Assembly (NCBI RefSeq): GCF_041199985.1
Contig: NZ_CP165647.1
Location: forward strand, 992,001 to 1,056,000
Origin: Leptotrichia sp. HSP-536
Lineage (GTDB): Bacteria; Fusobacteriota; Fusobacteriia; Fusobacteriales; Leptotrichiaceae
Length of the DNA: 64,000 bases
Direction: 5' to 3'
Shown: piece by piece, positions 17,330-25,273 of the stretch
Layout of the letters: every line of letters starts with the position of its first letter
Numbering within the stretch: position 1 is the first letter of the stretch
Notes under the pieces: generated by a model
The model's database searches: none
Seen by the model: the letters and a program-made list of their open reading frames with translations, nothing else
What the model was told of the DNA's origin: nothing
Made by a program: the position numbers and the translations under genes

Positions 17330-18235
17330 TTGAAAGGAATTGTAATTGCAGGTGCAACTGGAGTTGGAAAAACGAATTTATCAATAAAACTTGCTCAAAA
17401 AATAAATGCAGAGATTATTTCAGCAGATGCCTCCCAAGTTTATAAAGAGCTAGATATTGGAACGGCAAAGGTAACACAGGAGGAAATGCAGGGAATACCG
17501 CATTATATGATTGACGTTGTAAATCCTGACGAAGATTATTCTGTAGGAGATTTTGAAAGAGCTGTAAATGATATTTTGAATGAAAATGTTAACAAGTCTG
17601 AGAAAAACATTATTATTGCAGGCGGCACAGGACTTTATATAAAATCAGTCACAGATGGATTTGCAAAATTGCCTTCAAAAGATGAAAAAATCAGAGCTGA
17701 GTTGGAAAGTAAAAGCATTGAGGAATTACAGGAAATTTTAAAAAAGATAGATGAAAAGTCTTATAAAGAAATTGATTTATTCAATAAATTACGTTTAGTC
17801 AGAGCTATTGAAGTTTGCCTTTTGACTGGTGGGAAATTTAGTGAATTACGTGTTCAAAATGAGAAAAATAATAATTATAAATTTCTCAAAATATTTCTTA
17901 CACGGAACAGAGAAGAACTTTACGAACGAATTAACAAACGTGTGGATATAATGATTTCCAAAGGTCTTATTAATGAAGCTCGAAAAATATATGACAATTA
18001 TCAAAAAAGCCTTTATAAAATATCTTCAATAGGATATAAGGAACTTTTTTCATATTTTGAGAGAAAAATTATTTTGGAAGAAGCGATTGAAGAAATAAAA
18101 AAAGAAAGCAGAAGATACGCAAAAAGACAAATGACATGGTTTAGAAAAGAAAAAAATTATATTGTGTACAATTTATCGGAAATATCTGAAGATGAAATAA
18201 TTAAAGATATTCTTAAAAAATGGGAAAAATTTTAG
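17330..18235 (+). CDS. miaA: tRNA dimethylallyltransferase
   Basis: MiaA adds a dimethylallyl group to A37 of tRNAs that read UNN codons. The P-loop GATGVGKTN is at the N-terminus. ADASQVYKELDIGTAK, PHYMIDVVNP and GGTGLYIKSV follow, all family hallmarks. From TTG at 17330 the protein has 301 residues. The best ribosome site, GGAGG at 17300-17304, is too far from this TTG (25 bases) and is ideally placed for an in-frame ATA at 17312. The true start may therefore be ATA, a mutated ATG, adding six residues. An EIIA gene follows after 33 bases. Confidence 0.92.
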   Translation: MKGIVIAGATGVGKTNLSIKLAQKINAEIISADASQVYKELDIGTAKVTQEEMQGIPHYMIDVVNPDEDYSVGDFERAVNDILNENVNKSEKNIIIAGGTGLYIKSVTDGFAKLPSKDEKIRAELESKSIEELQEILKKIDEKSYKEIDLFNKLRLVRAIEVCLLTGGKFSELRVQNEKNNNYKFLKIFLTRNREELYERINKRVDIMISKGLINEARKIYDNYQKSLYKISSIGYKELFSYFERKIILEEAIEEIKKESRRYAKRQMTWFRKEKNYIVYNLSEISEDEIIKDILKKWEKF

Positions 18236-18268
18236 AAAGGAGATACAGGATTTATTCTGTATGAAAAT

Positions 18269-18724
18269 ATGAAAATATTAGAATATTTAACACCAGAAAG
18301 AGTAAAATTACATCTAAATGGGAAAACTAAGGAAGAAATTATTAAGGAAGTGGCACAATTATTTGTGAAAAGCGGAGTAATTGATTCAGAGGATTTAGAA
18401 GAATTTGTAAGAGAAATAAATGAAAGGGAGAAACTGACACCTACTGGAATGCAAGATGGAATTGCAATTCCTCATGCGAGAACACCGCTTGTAAAAAAAC
18501 TTTCCCTTGCATTAGGTATTTCTGATGAAGGAGCAGATTTTGAAAGCATGGATGATGAGCCTTCAAGATTAATCTTTATGATTGCAGCCCCAGAGGAAAC
18601 AAAAAGAGAACATTTGGATTTACTGGCTGAAATTTCAAAATTATCTTACGAAGAAGAAGTAATTGAAAAAATTGAGAAAGCTGAAACAGTGGAAGAAATT
18701 TTTAAAAATTTAAAATCTTTCTAA
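18269..18724 (+). CDS. PTS EIIA type-2 domain protein (PtsN/fructose type)
   Basis: This is a stand-alone EIIA domain of the fructose/nitrogen PTS family. The phosphorylated histidine lies in IAIPHARTPLVKKL near residue 69. TPTGMQDG and PEETKREHLDLLAEIS are typical of the family. At 151 residues it resembles PtsN, so a regulatory role is likely, but no PTS or rpoN genes are near. The AAAGGAGAT ribosome site at 18236-18244 is about 25 bases from the ATG. An ACAGGA/TTCTGT hairpin in between could bring them together. It appears coupled to miaA. Confidence 0.82.
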   Translation: MKILEYLTPERVKLHLNGKTKEEIIKEVAQLFVKSGVIDSEDLEEFVREINEREKLTPTGMQDGIAIPHARTPLVKKLSLALGISDEGADFESMDDEPSRLIFMIAAPEETKREHLDLLAEISKLSYEEEVIEKIEKAETVEEIFKNLKSF

Positions 18725-18830
18725 AAATATCAAATCAGAAAATAATATTAATATGTTTTTAATTAAATTTTTGTTAGTTGATTAAATAAATTTTTATGTA
18801 TAATAAAATTACAATTAATAAATGACATAT

Positions 18831-18860
18831 CATAGATTATATAATATATTGCGACAAATT
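18831..18860 (+). repeat. 30-bp repeat, copy 2
   Basis: Matches 8581-8610 at 28 of 30 bases. The surrounding gap 18725-19079 has no gene; besides this repeat it contains the promoter of the following operon. Confidence 0.6.
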
Positions 18861-18964
18861 TAACATTTAAAATTTAATGGTAAAAATATTACTGCATTTA
18901 TTGATTTTAAAGGGATTATTTATGTAAAAAAGAGTTGATTTTTGTATTTTATTTGAAAAATTAT

Positions 18965-18993
18965 TTGTATTTTCTTATATAATTTGGTATAAT
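18965..18993 (+). promoter_or_regulatory. promoter of the FadA-like/OmpA operon
   Basis: TTGTAT (18965-18970) and TATAAT (18988-18993) with 17-base spacing and an extended TGG before the -10. The -10 region TTTGGTATAATAA is identical to that of acpP. The predicted leader is about 80 bases. Confidence 0.75.
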
Positions 18994-19079
18994 AAGAGCA
19001 AGTGATGATAGATTAAGTGATTTAATAGTGATTTCGTATCATTTATTGTTATGAAATTAAATAATAGGAGGAAAATCGA

Positions 19080-19466
19080 ATGAAAAAGACAATATTCTTT
19101 TTAGCTGGAATAATGATGGTTTCATCAATAGGTTTCTCTGCTGATGTGAACAATTTAGAAAATAGTCTGAATTCAATTGAAAGTCATTTTGATGAATTGG
19201 TTAAAAAAGAGGAAGCGCAGAAAGAAGTCTACAGACAAGAAAAAGAAAAATTAGAATCTGAAATAGAAGACTTAAAATCTAGACAAGAAAATAGAGAAAA
19301 ATTAATTGAAAAATTAAAAGTAGATTCGGAAGTAAGATGGCATAGAGATAAATATAAAAATATCTTAAAAAATGTTGATGTTTTCTATAAAAGAATAAAC
19401 AAAACTATAGTAGAAAAAGAAAAAAAATTAGCAGAATTGGATGCATTATTATCAGTAATGAATTAA
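19080..19466 (+). CDS. FadA-like adhesin family protein
   Basis: FadA of Fusobacterium nucleatum is a small helical hairpin that polymerises on the surface and binds host cadherins. This 128-residue protein has a signal peptide ending near FSA (residue 20). The mature part is almost entirely heptad-like helix rich in Glu, Lys and Leu. The segment SEVRWHRDKYKNILKN aligns with the FadA region around its second helix, and the ending KKLAELDALLSV also fits. It is the first gene of a five-gene surface operon with its own strong promoter and GGAGGA ribosome site. Whether it binds host cells is unknown. Confidence 0.75.
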   Translation: MKKTIFFLAGIMMVSSIGFSADVNNLENSLNSIESHFDELVKKEEAQKEVYRQEKEKLESEIEDLKSRQENREKLIEKLKVDSEVRWHRDKYKNILKNVDVFYKRINKTIVEKEKKLAELDALLSVMN

Positions 19467-19487
19467 TAGAAAGGAATGGTAATAAAA

Positions 19488-19859
19488 ATGAAAGCAAAAA
19501 AATTATTATTGTGTGGTATAATGGCGGTATTATCAGTACCCGTAATGGCAGATTCTGCACAAGATGCATTAAGAGAAGCTAGAGATGATTATTACAAAAC
19601 TTTAAAAGAAACACCAAGAACTAAAACGGAAAAATTGGTGACAATTGATAAAAGTCAAGGTGGAGTAGTTGAAGAAAAAGAAATAGTTAAACCAAAATCA
19701 CAAATCGAAAAGTTAGAATACAATATGGCTAAAGCAAAAGAAAGAGTAGATTTCTATGAAAGAGTAGTAAGAAGTGTTCAAAGAGAAGAAAAAGAACTTG
19801 GGGATTTTGATAGCGTTATCGGAAGAGATGGAGTTAAAAAAGCTAGAAAAGCTAAGTAG
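19488..19859 (+). CDS. small exported coiled-coil protein
   Basis: I do not recognise a named family. A signal peptide (MKAKKLLLCGIMAVLSVPVMA) is followed by about 100 charged residues, including AKERVDFYERVVRSVQREEKELGDF, which resembles the second helix of FadA-type proteins. The ATG at 19488 is preferred over one at 19476 because AAAGGAATGG then has normal spacing. The gene is 21 bases after the FadA-like gene and likely in the same message, so a partner or paralogue of the adhesin is plausible. Confidence 0.7.
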   Translation: MKAKKLLLCGIMAVLSVPVMADSAQDALREARDDYYKTLKETPRTKTEKLVTIDKSQGGVVEEKEIVKPKSQIEKLEYNMAKAKERVDFYERVVRSVQREEKELGDFDSVIGRDGVKKARKAK

Positions 19860-19929
19860 TAAACACAGAGATTAAAGATAATCGTTTAATAATAATTTTT
19901 ATTAAAATGATGTCAGGAAAGGAAAGTCA

Positions 19930-20415
19930 ATGAAAAAAATATTAGGATTAACAGCTATAATGGTATTAGCGATGAGTCAAATATCATTTTCAGCTTATAG
20001 AAATACTGATGCTGATGTGAAAAGATTAATCAAATTAGGTAAACAAAAACAATCACATCCAGCAAAAGAAATAGAAACTGTTACGACTGAATCTAATGAC
20101 GATGAAGTTGAAGTGGTTCCAGCTGGAGAAGCGACATCTAGCGAAAAAGCACGTAGAATGACAGAAGATGCTAAAGCAAAAGCTGAAGCAAAAATAGAAA
20201 AAGAAAAATTAGCAGCTCAAAGAAAAACAGAAGCAAAACAATTAAGAGCACAAAGAAAAAATATGTCTGAGAGTAAAATGATGGATATAGAAATTCAAAG
20301 AATTAAAAGAAGAGTTGAAAAAATTAATAGTAATATCGAAAAATATAATCACACGAATGAAATGTTAGAGCAAATGGAAGAAAGATTGGACGCCATTCAA
20401 AACAAATTAAACTAA
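19930..20415 (+). CDS. exported coiled-coil protein of the FadA/OmpA operon
   Basis: The 161-residue protein has a signal peptide ending near ISFSA and a mature chain dominated by Lys, Glu and Ala. Two helical parts are visible: residues 75-110, alanine/lysine-rich, and residues 118-160, a heptad-like coiled coil ending LEQMEERLDAIQNKLN. No enzyme motif was seen. An AGGAAAGG ribosome site precedes it. The operon position suggests an envelope or adhesin-accessory role (inference). Confidence 0.7.
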   Translation: MKKILGLTAIMVLAMSQISFSAYRNTDADVKRLIKLGKQKQSHPAKEIETVTTESNDDEVEVVPAGEATSSEKARRMTEDAKAKAEAKIEKEKLAAQRKTEAKQLRAQRKNMSESKMMDIEIQRIKRRVEKINSNIEKYNHTNEMLEQMEERLDAIQNKLN

Positions 20416-20473
20416 GAAAAAACTATAGAATCTTTTGAAAAATAAATTTAGAATTGGAAAGGAAATGAAAAAT

Positions 20474-20683
20474 ATGAAAAAAGTAGTATTATTATTAGCA
20501 GGATTAGGAGCTTTGTCTTGTACAAATGCAAAATTAGTGGATTTTAATACACAAAGATTGAATCATATAGAAGATTATTTGAATGAAAATAAACCGAATC
20601 CAGGTAGCCAAAAATATAGATCATTAGAAAGAGAGGCTGAAAGATGGGTAGAAGAACAAAATCAAGATCAACAAGATCAGTAA
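20474..20683 (+). CDS. small lipoprotein
   Basis: The 69-residue reading starts MKKVVLLLAGLGALSC, with a lipobox GALSC, so the mature protein would be lipid-anchored at Cys16. The mature part is short and charged, ending in QNQDQQDQ. An in-frame ATG at 20465 and a longer start at 20435 exist, but 20474 gives a standard signal and normal spacing from AAAGGAA. Its last 40 bases overlap the start of the OmpA-type gene in another frame, implying coupled translation. Function unknown. Confidence 0.65.
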   Translation: MKKVVLLLAGLGALSCTNAKLVDFNTQRLNHIEDYLNENKPNPGSQKYRSLEREAERWVEEQNQDQQDQ

Positions 20684-21348
20684 TAGTTGCGATGGGATTG
20701 TTAATGTCTGCTGTACCATTATCAGCTAGAAAATTAACAACTACTCAAATGAGAGAAAATACAATCAGAATTAATGCTCTTGAAATTGAAGAGCCAGGAG
20801 ACGAAACAACAGTAGTAGTAGTACCTAATACACCTAATACACCTAATAAAAAGATAACGTGTGAAGATGTAGCAGGACCAATACAGCCAATAGTATTTGA
20901 TGAAGGTGCGTTAAACTTTGATTTTGATAAATCATATGTAAAACCTTATTATAATGGACTATTGGGAATTTTAAAAGACTTTTTAAATGAAAAAGATTAT
21001 AATGTTGGTATTACAGGGCATACAGATTCTAAAGGTTCTGATGAATATAATATGGCTTTAGGAATGAGAAGATCACAAGCAGTTAAGGAAAGATTGATAG
21101 AATTAGGATTAAGTTCTTCAAGAATTCGTGGTATAGATTCTAAAGGTGAATCTGAACCAATCGCAACAAATGAAACAGATGAAGGTAGAGCACAAAATAG
21201 AAGAATTGAATTTGATGTTAGAAATCGTGATGGAGAAAAATTTGATAGAACAGTTACAAGAGTATGTAAAGATGAAGATGGAAATATAGTTTCTCCTGAT
21301 TCAGAAGGAAATGAAATTCAATTCGATGATCAATCAGAAGATCAGTAA
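20644..21348 (+). CDS. OmpA family outer-membrane protein
   Basis: The 234-residue protein has a signal peptide (hydrophobic VIVAMGLLMSAVPLSA), a short proline/threonine linker, then an OmpA C-terminal domain from about 85 to 195. This domain binds peptidoglycan: GITGHTDSKGSDEYN, LGMRRSQAVKERL and EGRAQNRRIEF carry the diaminopimelate-binding Asp and Arg. There is no N-terminal beta-barrel, so it is periplasmic or peripheral. An acidic tail follows. It overlaps the lipoprotein gene by 40 bases and closes the operon before a strong terminator. Confidence 0.88.
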   Translation: MGRRTKSRSTRSVIVAMGLLMSAVPLSARKLTTTQMRENTIRINALEIEEPGDETTVVVVPNTPNTPNKKITCEDVAGPIQPIVFDEGALNFDFDKSYVKPYYNGLLGILKDFLNEKDYNVGITGHTDSKGSDEYNMALGMRRSQAVKERLIELGLSSSRIRGIDSKGESEPIATNETDEGRAQNRRIEFDVRNRDGEKFDRTVTRVCKDEDGNIVSPDSEGNEIQFDDQSEDQ

Positions 21349-21377
21349 AAACAAAATTTATTAATTAATCTTTTATA

Positions 21378-21424
21378 AATTGTCTAATTATTTCTTTTAT
21401 TAGAAAATTAGGCAATTTTTTTTT
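21378..21424 (+). terminator. terminator of the FadA/OmpA operon
   Basis: AATTGTCTAATT and AATTAGGCAATT form a 12-base-pair stem with one G-U pair, followed by nine T. Confidence 0.85.
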
Positions 21425-21439
21425 ATTATTAACTTTTAA

Positions 21440-21814
21440 TACTAAATCCCATTATAAAATAGAAACTATGTTAAGGACAAAAAGTTTTAATTCTTTACTA
21501 ATACTAAGCTCCATTTAAACAACGAATTTATTATAAACTTTTTTAGCAATGGATAAAAGCCTAATATTTTAAATAATTAAAATATAATTTTCGCTTTTTA
21601 AACGGGGAATAGTATAAATCATTAATGTTATTATTTTTATTCTAATCAAATTTTAGATTTGTTTAATTTTTATCAATTTGATTTTAAGTAGTTTAATAAT
21701 ATTTCCCATTTAAATAGTAGATATATTGTAAATTTTAAATTGTGTATTATTTAGTAAGAGGTCAAGCCCTTTTATTATGAAAAAGATTTTATTTTTTAAA
21801 TAGGGTTTAGTATA
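21440..21814. repeat. cluster of degenerate B-family inverted-repeat elements
   Basis: The 729-base gap 21349-22077 has no credible gene. It holds at least two short elements with related ends: 21502-21614 (left TACTAAGCTCC, right GGGGAATAGTA) and 21697-21814 (left TAATATTTCCCATTTAAA, right TTTAAATAGGGTTTAGTATA). A third left end starts at 21440. Similar sequences recur at 35553-35661, 52651-52906 and, inverted, at 60291-60360. The structure fits decayed non-autonomous elements of about 115 bp. The rest of the gap, 21815-22077, shows nothing recognisable. Confidence 0.5.
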
Positions 21815-22077
21815 ACGTATAACGGAAAGGAATCAGAAATAAAAATAAAAAAATTTTAAAATTATGGTGAAATAAAATGAATTTTAGTGTATAATATAAA
21901 AAATAATTTTTAAAAAATAAAGGAGTTTGATATCAAATGTGATAAATGCAGAAAAATTATTTTAAAGCTAAATCTGATTTTTAACGAATATAAGAAATCC
22001 CGGCTTTTATAAGTGGGAGATGAATTGTTTTTTATAAAAAAATAAAAAAGGAAATTAAAGAAAGAGGTGCAAAAATT

Positions 22078-24774
22078 ATGTGGTTTACAAAATCACAAAA
22101 GGATGTTTTAAAAGAATTAAATGTAGATCCTAAAATTGGATTGACAACTGAGGAAGTAAATATCAGGCTTGAAAAATATGGACAGAATAAGTTAAAGGGA
22201 AAAGCTAAAAAAACATTATTGCAGTTATTTATAGCACAGCTTCAGGATATGCTGATTTATGTGTTAATTGCAGCTGCTGTAATAAATTTGATTGTAGATA
22301 TTCATCACGGATGGACTGATGCTTTGATTATAATGGCGGTAGTACTTATAAACGCTGTAGTCGGTGTAGTTCAAGAATCAAAAGCTGAAAAGGCGCTTGA
22401 AGCATTGCAGGAAATGACAACCCCAAAGAGTCTGGTTCGTAGAAATGGTGAAGTTGTGGAAATTAATTCGGAAGATTTAGTTCCAGGAGATATTCTTGTA
22501 ATTGATGCAGGGAGATTTATTCCAGCAGATGTTAGACTTATAGAAAGTGCAAATTTACAAATTGAAGAGTCGGCACTTACTGGAGAATCAGTACCAAGTG
22601 AGAAAAATGCTGATTTTATTACAAAAGATGAAAAAATTCCTGTTGGAGATAAGGAGAATATGGCATTTATGTCAACTATGGCGACTTATGGACGTGGTGA
22701 AGGTGTCGTAGTTGCCACAGGAATGGAAACTGAAATTGGTAAAATTGCGAAAATACTTGATGAAGATGAAAGTACGTTGACTCCACTTCAAATAAAGTTA
22801 GACGAACTTGGGAAAATACTTGGTTATATTGCAATGGGAATTTGTACTGTGATATTTGTTGTCGGAATTATTCAAAAACGTCCTGTTTTAGAAATGTTTA
22901 TGACTTCAATAAGTCTGGCAGTCGCAGCGATCCCTGAAGGGCTTGTTGCAATTGTTGCGATTGTGCTTGCAATGGGTGTCAATAAGATGTCAAAGAAAAA
23001 TGCGATTGTAAGAAAATTGCCTGCGGTGGAAACATTGGGAGCAGTAAATATAATTTGTTCTGATAAAACGGGAACATTGACACAAAATAAAATGACAGTT
23101 GTAAAAACTTATACGCTTGATAATTTGAGAGATGTTCCGTCAGAAGGAAGAGATTTTGTGGCAAATAAAGATGAAACTGAATTAATTCGTTCATTTGTGC
23201 TTTGTTCAGATGCTTCGATTGATAGCGGGCAGGATATTGGGGATCCGACAGAAGTGGCACTGGTTGTGTTGGGAGATAGATTTAATCTTGAAAAAAATGC
23301 TTTAAATGCGGAATATAAAAGAGTTAGTGAAAATCCGTTCGATTCAGATAGAAAATTAATGTCGACTCTGAATGAAGAAGGAAACGGAAAATATAGAGTT
23401 CATACAAAAGGTGCGATTGATAATATTCTTGTAAGAGCAAATAAAATTCTGTTAAATGGAAAAATTGTTGCATTGACGCAAGAAATGAAAGAAAAAATAT
23501 TGAAAGTGGCAATGGAAATGTCAGATGATGCACTTCGTGTATTAGGTGTGGCATTTAAAGATGTAGACAGTGTAATTGTTCCTGAAGAAATGGAAAAAGA
23601 GCTGGTTGTAGTTGGAATTGTTGGAATGATTGACCCGCCAAGAACAGAAGTTAAAGATTCGATAATGGAGGCAAAAAATGCTGGAATTACTCCAATTATG
23701 ATTACAGGGGATCACAAAAATACAGCAGTTGCCATTGCAAAAGAATTAGGAATTGCGACAGATATAAGTCAAAGTTTGACTGGTGCTGAAATTGATGAAA
23801 TTTCAGATAAGGAATTTTCTGAAAATATTGGTAAATATAAAGTTTTTGCAAGAGTTTCGCCTGAACATAAAGTGAAAATTGTAAGAGCTTTTAAACAAAA
23901 AGGTAACATTGTTTCAATGACAGGAGATGGAGTAAATGATGCACCGTCGCTTAAATTTGCTGATATTGGTGTAGCGATGGGAATTACAGGGACTGACGTT
24001 TCCAAGGGTGCGAGTGACATGATTTTGACTGATGATAACTTTACTACAATTGTTCATGCAATTGAAGAAGGAAGAAATATTTACAATAATATCAAAAAAA
24101 CCATTATTTTTCTGCTTTCTTGTAACTTGGGAGAAATAATCTGTATTTTTCTTTCGACATTGTTAAATTGGGATTTACCATTAGTTGCAACACAATTATT
24201 ATGGGTAAATTTGGTTACTGATACTTTACCAGCATTAGCACTTGGAATTGATCCAGGAGATAAGGATGTAATGAAACGTTCTCCAAGAAATCCTAAGGAA
24301 AGTTTCTTTTCTGAAGGTGCAGGAATGCGGGCATTAATTGGTGGGGCATTAATTGGATTGTTAACACTGGCGGCATTTTATATCGGAATTAGTGAAACTG
24401 GGATGATTGGAAATCTGGGACAGCTGGAAGCAATGGCAAAAGCTGGGAACGAAGCTGCAAAACATGCCTTGACGCAAGGTAGAACAATGGCATTTATTGT
24501 GCTTACAGTATCGCAGTTATTCTATTCATTGACAATGAGAAACAGTCAAAAAACGATATTTAAAATTGGAATTTTTAAGAACAAATATTTAATTTATTCG
24601 ATTATAATCGGAATTGCATTGCAAATAGGATTAACTTCATTTGCACCTATTGCACAAGTATTTAAAGTAACAAAAATTTCATTTGGAAATTGGGATATCG
24701 TGTTAATGTTTGCATTAATACCTTTTGCAGTAAATGAAATTATAAAATTAATTTCAAACAGAGAAAACAAATAA
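22078..24774 (+). CDS. cation-translocating P-type ATPase, calcium type
   Basis: This type II P-ATPase pumps a cation, most likely Ca2+, out of the cytoplasm. An N-terminal cation-ATPase domain leads into the TM1-2 pair, then the actuator motif LTGESVPSEK near residue 168. TM4 carries AAIPEGLVAIV. The phosphorylated Asp329 is in SDKTGTLTQNKM. The hinge MTGDGVNDAPSLK is near 617, and WVNLVTDTLPALALG is in TM6. The C-terminal cation-ATPase domain is complete. At 898 residues the length is normal for PMR1/SERCA-like bacterial enzymes. An AGAGGTG ribosome site precedes the ATG. It stands alone between a repeat cluster and hup. Confidence 0.92.
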   Translation: MWFTKSQKDVLKELNVDPKIGLTTEEVNIRLEKYGQNKLKGKAKKTLLQLFIAQLQDMLIYVLIAAAVINLIVDIHHGWTDALIIMAVVLINAVVGVVQESKAEKALEALQEMTTPKSLVRRNGEVVEINSEDLVPGDILVIDAGRFIPADVRLIESANLQIEESALTGESVPSEKNADFITKDEKIPVGDKENMAFMSTMATYGRGEGVVVATGMETEIGKIAKILDEDESTLTPLQIKLDELGKILGYIAMGICTVIFVVGIIQKRPVLEMFMTSISLAVAAIPEGLVAIVAIVLAMGVNKMSKKNAIVRKLPAVETLGAVNIICSDKTGTLTQNKMTVVKTYTLDNLRDVPSEGRDFVANKDETELIRSFVLCSDASIDSGQDIGDPTEVALVVLGDRFNLEKNALNAEYKRVSENPFDSDRKLMSTLNEEGNGKYRVHTKGAIDNILVRANKILLNGKIVALTQEMKEKILKVAMEMSDDALRVLGVAFKDVDSVIVPEEMEKELVVVGIVGMIDPPRTEVKDSIMEAKNAGITPIMITGDHKNTAVAIAKELGIATDISQSLTGAEIDEISDKEFSENIGKYKVFARVSPEHKVKIVRAFKQKGNIVSMTGDGVNDAPSLKFADIGVAMGITGTDVSKGASDMILTDDNFTTIVHAIEEGRNIYNNIKKTIIFLLSCNLGEIICIFLSTLLNWDLPLVATQLLWVNLVTDTLPALALGIDPGDKDVMKRSPRNPKESFFSEGAGMRALIGGALIGLLTLAAFYIGISETGMIGNLGQLEAMAKAGNEAAKHALTQGRTMAFIVLTVSQLFYSLTMRNSQKTIFKIGIFKNKYLIYSIIIGIALQIGLTSFAPIAQVFKVTKISFGNWDIVLMFALIPFAVNEIIKLISNRENK

Positions 24775-24798
24775 AAATTTAAATTATTTGAAAAAATC

Positions 24799-24826
24799 TT
24801 GACAAATATTGAAAATGTGGTAACAT
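24799..24826 (+). promoter_or_regulatory. hup promoter
   Basis: A perfect -35 TTGACA and a -10 TAACAT are 16 bases apart, with an extended TGG before the -10. This predicts strong expression, as expected for HU. Confidence 0.75.
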
Positions 24827-24866
24827 ATAGTAAATAATCTAAATAAAAGAATTTGGAGGAAATATA

Positions 24867-25148
24867 ATGTCAAAAAAAGAATTTGTAGATGCTTATGCTA
24901 AAGCAACTGGAGAAACTAAAAAAAGAGCTGAAGAATTAGTAAATGCCTTTTTAGAAACAGCAGAAGAATTTTTAGTAAAAGGTGAGAATATTCAGTTTGT
25001 AGGCTGGGGAACTTTTGAAGTAAAAGAAAGAGCAGCCAGAGAAGGAAGAAATCCTTCAACTGGAGATCCAATCCAAATAGAAGCTAAAAAAGTAGTAAAA
25101 TTCAAAGTTGGAAAAAAATTAGCAGACAAAGTTGCTGAAGCTAAATAA
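24867..25148 (+). CDS. hup: DNA-binding protein HU
   Basis: HU is an abundant nucleoid protein that bends and compacts DNA. The 93-residue protein has the dimerisation helices followed by the family signature GWGTFEVKERAAREGRNP and the beta-arm with the intercalating proline region (GRNPSTGDPIQI). Length is normal. It has a strong promoter, a GGAGGA ribosome site and a long hairpin terminator shared with the convergent lipoprotein gene. Confidence 0.96.
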   Translation: MSKKEFVDAYAKATGETKKRAEELVNAFLETAEEFLVKGENIQFVGWGTFEVKERAAREGRNPSTGDPIQIEAKKVVKFKVGKKLADKVAEAK

Positions 25149-25177
25149 TAAAATATTTTATTTCTTATAAATCAAAG

Positions 25178-25261
25178 CTATCTTGAGAATTTTGTGAATT
25201 GCATCTCTTGTCCTATGTCCAAGATTTTGGGTGCAGTTCAATTTTTCAAGATAGTTTTTTT
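25178..25261. terminator. long hairpin between convergent genes
   Basis: CTATCTTGA (25178-25186) pairs with TCAAGATAG (25246-25254) and is followed by T7. Inner arms GAATTGCAT and GTGCAGTTC extend the stem. It lies between hup (+) and the lipoprotein gene (-) and may serve both. Confidence 0.75.
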
Positions 25262-25273
25262 ATAAAAAGTAAT

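Noticed and set aside
24781..24866. Elongated -35 choice for the HU promoter with TATAGT as -10
   Set aside because: It would give about 19-base spacing, whereas TAACAT gives 16 bases and an extended -10.
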